From the NCBI RefSeq assembly GCF_019428685.1, contig NZ_CP080095.1:2914001-2978000 (forward strand): a DNA stretch of 64,000 bases, read 5' to 3'. Origin of the DNA: Paraburkholderia edwinii (GTDB lineage: Bacteria > Pseudomonadota > Gammaproteobacteria > Burkholderiales > Burkholderiaceae). Made by a program: the position numbers and the translations under genes. Below, one piece after another: positions 61,823 to 64,000 of this stretch. The stretch's first letter is position 1; every line of letters begins with the position of its first letter. The notes beneath the pieces were generated by a model. It made no database searches. It was not told the origin of the DNA and saw only the letters and a program-made list of their open reading frames with translations.

Positions 61823-63055
61823 ATGAGAAAACCCTTTACCGCGTCGTTTATCGCCTTTCTGGCAGCCGTATTTGTTTCGCTGTCGCTGGTGTCGGGCGGC
61901 GCCTATGCCGCAGTGCCGACCGCGACGCAGGTCGAAACGGCGATCCAGCAGCAGGACTGGCAGAAGGCCGGCAGCGAACTGCAGGAAGTGCTCAACGCGC
62001 ATCCCGACAATGCGCGTGCGCACTACCTGTACGCGCAGGTGCTCGATCAGCAAGGCCGCTACGCGGACGCGCTCAAGCAGGTCGAACAGGCGAAGACGCT
62101 CGATCCGCAAGTGCGTTTCACGGATCCCGGCCGCTTCGCGCAAACCGAAGCGCGCATCCGTAGCGACGCCGCGCGCGCCGGTGCGACGCAGACCAATACG
62201 ACGCACAATCCGTTCGCGCAGCAGTCGTCCGGCGGCGATCAGCAAACGGCCCTCGCATCCGAAGCGCCGCAACACCATGGGCCTTCGACCGGCATGTGGA
62301 TCGGTATCGTCGTGGTGATTGCAGCAATCGCGCTGGTTTTGCGCTGGACGCTGCGCCGCGCGCGTTCGCAAAGCGATTCGAATGCCGACGATGAACGGCG
62401 CGAGCAGCTCAAGCGCTCGACAGACTTGCTGAACGAAGTGCGTTCGCTGAAGCTCGACGTGCGGTTGTCGACCACACCGGGCCACGAGCAGCTCGAAAAA
62501 GAAGTCGAAGGCATGGAAGCGCAACTGCGCGACGTGGTGCAGGGCTTGTCGGATCGCAAGAATCCGGTGCCGCCGTATCAGGTCGACGAACTCGAACGGC
62601 AGGTCGCGAGTTTGAAGGCACGTGCCGAAGGCCGTCCCGATCCGAACGCAGCTGCCGCGCCCGCGCAGAACTATTCGAGCGATTCGTCGTTCGCGCGTGA
62701 AGCGGATGCCAATTTCGGCCGGCAAGTGCCTCCGGGGCAGCAACCCTACCCGTATCCGCCGCAGCAACAGCAACCGCCTGTGATCATCCAGCAAGGCGGC
62801 GGCGGGTTCGGTGGCGGCATGGGTGGACTGCTGACGGGCGTGCTGCTGGGCGAAGCGCTGAACTCGGGGCGTGACCGCGTGATCGAGCGCGACGTCATCG
62901 TCGACGACGACGAACGCCGTCGTCGCGCTGGCGGCGACAACTCGTCGGTCGACTTCGGTCAGGGATCGAACGATTGGGACGACGGCAGCGGCGGCGGTGG
63001 CGGTGATGTCGATATGGGCAGCGACGATTCAGGCGGATGGAACGACAATACCTGA
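61823..63055 (+). CDS. Exported TPR-containing membrane protein
   Basis: 410 residues. A Sec signal (MRKPFTASFIAFLAAVFVSL) precedes TPR-like repeats at about residues 30-105 (HPDNARAHYLYAQVLDQQGR, YADALKQVEQAKTLDP). A membrane helix near residues 160-180 (GMWIGIVVVIAAIALVL) is followed by a charged coiled coil. The C-terminus is low in complexity: PYPYPPQQQQPP, poly-Gly, and an Asp/Gly-rich end. A GMGGLLTGVLLGEALNSG glycine zipper near residue 335 resembles those in other phage-shock partners. ATG 61823 is preferred over GTG 61799. Probably co-transcribed with the PspA-like gene. Confidence 0.75.
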   Translation: MRKPFTASFIAFLAAVFVSLSLVSGGAYAAVPTATQVETAIQQQDWQKAGSELQEVLNAHPDNARAHYLYAQVLDQQGRYADALKQVEQAKTLDPQVRFTDPGRFAQTEARIRSDAARAGATQTNTTHNPFAQQSSGGDQQTALASEAPQHHGPSTGMWIGIVVVIAAIALVLRWTLRRARSQSDSNADDERREQLKRSTDLLNEVRSLKLDVRLSTTPGHEQLEKEVEGMEAQLRDVVQGLSDRKNPVPPYQVDELERQVASLKARAEGRPDPNAAAAPAQNYSSDSSFAREADANFGRQVPPGQQPYPYPPQQQQPPVIIQQGGGGFGGGMGGLLTGVLLGEALNSGRDRVIERDVIVDDDERRRRAGGDNSSVDFGQGSNDWDDGSGGGGGDVDMGSDDSGGWNDNT

Positions 63056-63127
63056 GCGGCCTCGAATCACATCAAGGCACGCGGCACCCGCCCTCGCAGG
63101 CGGCCGTGTGAGCCACGAAACACCAGG

Positions 63128-63159
63128 CAAAAGCCCCATCGAATACGATGGGGCTTTTG
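63128..63159. terminator. Bidirectional terminator between the TPR and methyltransferase genes
   Basis: CAAAAGCCCCATCG (63128-63141) pairs exactly with CGATGGGGCTTTTG (63146-63159) around AATA, with T-rich tails on both sides. Confidence 0.92.
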
Positions 63160-63181
63160 CTTTTTAGTGATTGATCCGTCG

Positions 63182-63958
63182 TTACACGGCGGCGGCGTAT
63201 CCGACGTACACGCGCGTCTCATACGCGATCTCCACACTGCCGTCGTGCTGCGTGCGATCGAACAGATCGCGCAACGCGTCCAGCATCGGCTCGTGGTTCG
63301 GATGGCCTTGCTTCGGTGCATACGATGACGACATGAGCCGCCCTTTGAGCCCGTCGAAATCAAGCGATTGAGCGTTCGCGAAGCACCCTTTGTGAGCGAA
63401 TTCGGAGCCGAACCATGCGGCCATCGATTGATCATCGCCGTAGCGTTCGGCTACCGCCTGATAATCGGTGCTGTAGTGCTGCAGCAGTGCTTCATAGTCG
63501 CTTAGAAACGGCGAACCGTCGAGCAGCCGGCTATTCCACATCAGCGCGATGAGACCGCGGGGCTTCAGGATGCGCGCGAATTCGCGGCGCGTGGTGACGG
63601 GATCGAACCAGTGAAACGCCTGTGCCGCGATGACGAGCTCGACGCTGGCGTCGGCGAGCGTCGTTGCCTCAGCGGTGCCGGCGACGCTCGAAAAGCCGTC
63701 ATACGATGCGAGCCACGCGTCGGCTGATGCGCGCATGGCGTCGTTGGGCTCGACCGCAACGACCGGATGGCCGGCGTCGAGAAAGACCTTGGCCGAGATG
63801 CCCGTGCCGGCTCCGATATCGGCGACGCGCGCGCCCGGCGCGAGCCCGCAGGTGTCGTGCAGGAACGTGACGATTTCGCGCGGATACGTGGGGCGAAACT
63901 TGACGTAGTCGGCGACGCGGTCGGAGAAGCGCTGGGTGGAATTGGCAAACGTCGGCAT
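63182..63958 (-). CDS. SAM-dependent class I methyltransferase
   Basis: 258 residues. The SAM-binding motif I is VADIGAGTGISAKVFLDAGH near residues 45-63, then VVAVEPND (acidic loop), and motif IV/post-I FHWFDPVTTRREFARILKPRG. The pattern is that of Trm9/UbiE-like small-molecule or tRNA methyltransferases; the substrate is unknown. GGAG before ATG 63958 supports the start. The last 42 bases of the window upstream of it hold nothing recognisable. Confidence 0.88.
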   Translation of the reverse strand: MPTFANSTQRFSDRVADYVKFRPTYPREIVTFLHDTCGLAPGARVADIGAGTGISAKVFLDAGHPVVAVEPNDAMRASADAWLASYDGFSSVAGTAEATTLADASVELVIAAQAFHWFDPVTTRREFARILKPRGLIALMWNSRLLDGSPFLSDYEALLQHYSTDYQAVAERYGDDQSMAAWFGSEFAHKGCFANAQSLDFDGLKGRLMSSSYAPKQGHPNHEPMLDALRDLFDRTQHDGSVEIAYETRVYVGYAAAV

Positions 63959-64000
63959 GGTTGTCTCCGTTCGTAGCGGGTGCTTTGGCTGGGAACCTCA

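Overview
This is high-GC proteobacterial DNA that looks like a Burkholderiaceae genome (Burkholderia, Paraburkholderia or Caballeronia). The evidence is strong G/C third-position bias, ribose (rbs) and kgtP genes with typical beta-proteobacterial neighbours, a prkA-yeaH-spoVR operon, tar-type chemoreceptors, PRC-barrel, DUF4142 and CBS stress proteins, and a YeiH-type exporter next to a LysR gene. About 55 protein genes are supported. I see no rRNA, tRNA, CRISPR array, prophage or insertion sequence.

Layout. 1-4.6 kb: end of an efflux outer-membrane protein, a glycosyltransferase, an HTH-GAF regulator and a GMC oxidoreductase. 4.9-14.7 kb: small stress and envelope genes (glycine-zipper, CBS, PRC-barrel, DUF4142, UdgX, an MFS exporter) plus one chemoreceptor; one small exported gene is cut by an amber codon. 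14.8-16.1 kb: kgtP. 16.5-21.5 kb: prkA-yeaH-spoVR operon, then about 1.2 kb without genes. 22.7-26.1 kb: a FAH-family hydratase and a second chemoreceptor with a CheR-docking tail. 26.4-32.9 kb: ribose uptake locus rbsB-A-C-R-K with a clear operator and promoter before rbsB. 33.1-38.7 kb: corA, a lipoprotein, a FitAB/VapBC-like toxin-antitoxin pair, a lone cydX, a saccharopine-dehydrogenase-like gene with an Lrp regulator, and an ECF sigma factor. 39.1-48.0 kb: an NCS2 purine permease, a Spy-like protein, a PGDYG protein, a YhfC-like membrane protein, a 2-hydroxyacid dehydrogenase, LysR/YeiH and a glutathione transferase. 48.1-52.6 kb: ClcB-CBS, a C45-like hydrolase and two small proteins. 52.6-56.5 kb: a lower-GC island of four related coiled-coil proteins. 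56.7-64 kb: PBP1a, an RHH-like protein, a PspA/TPR pair and a methyltransferase.

The most unusual part is the 52.6-56.5 kb island. Four consecutive genes on the minus strand each begin with nearly the same N-terminal motif (M-x-x-[IM]-H-[VIF]). They lack Sec signals and have disordered Ser/Thr/Pro-rich N-terminal regions and coiled-coil C-terminal regions. Two share a module of about 85 residues, and each gene has the same extended -10 promoter with a far upstream box. They look like a co-regulated family of secreted, effector-like proteins; this is inference, since no secretion apparatus lies in the window.

A second theme is a set of degenerate tandem arrays of 10-15 nt units. Most begin at or just after the stop codon of an ordinary gene, and each array has its own unrelated unit.
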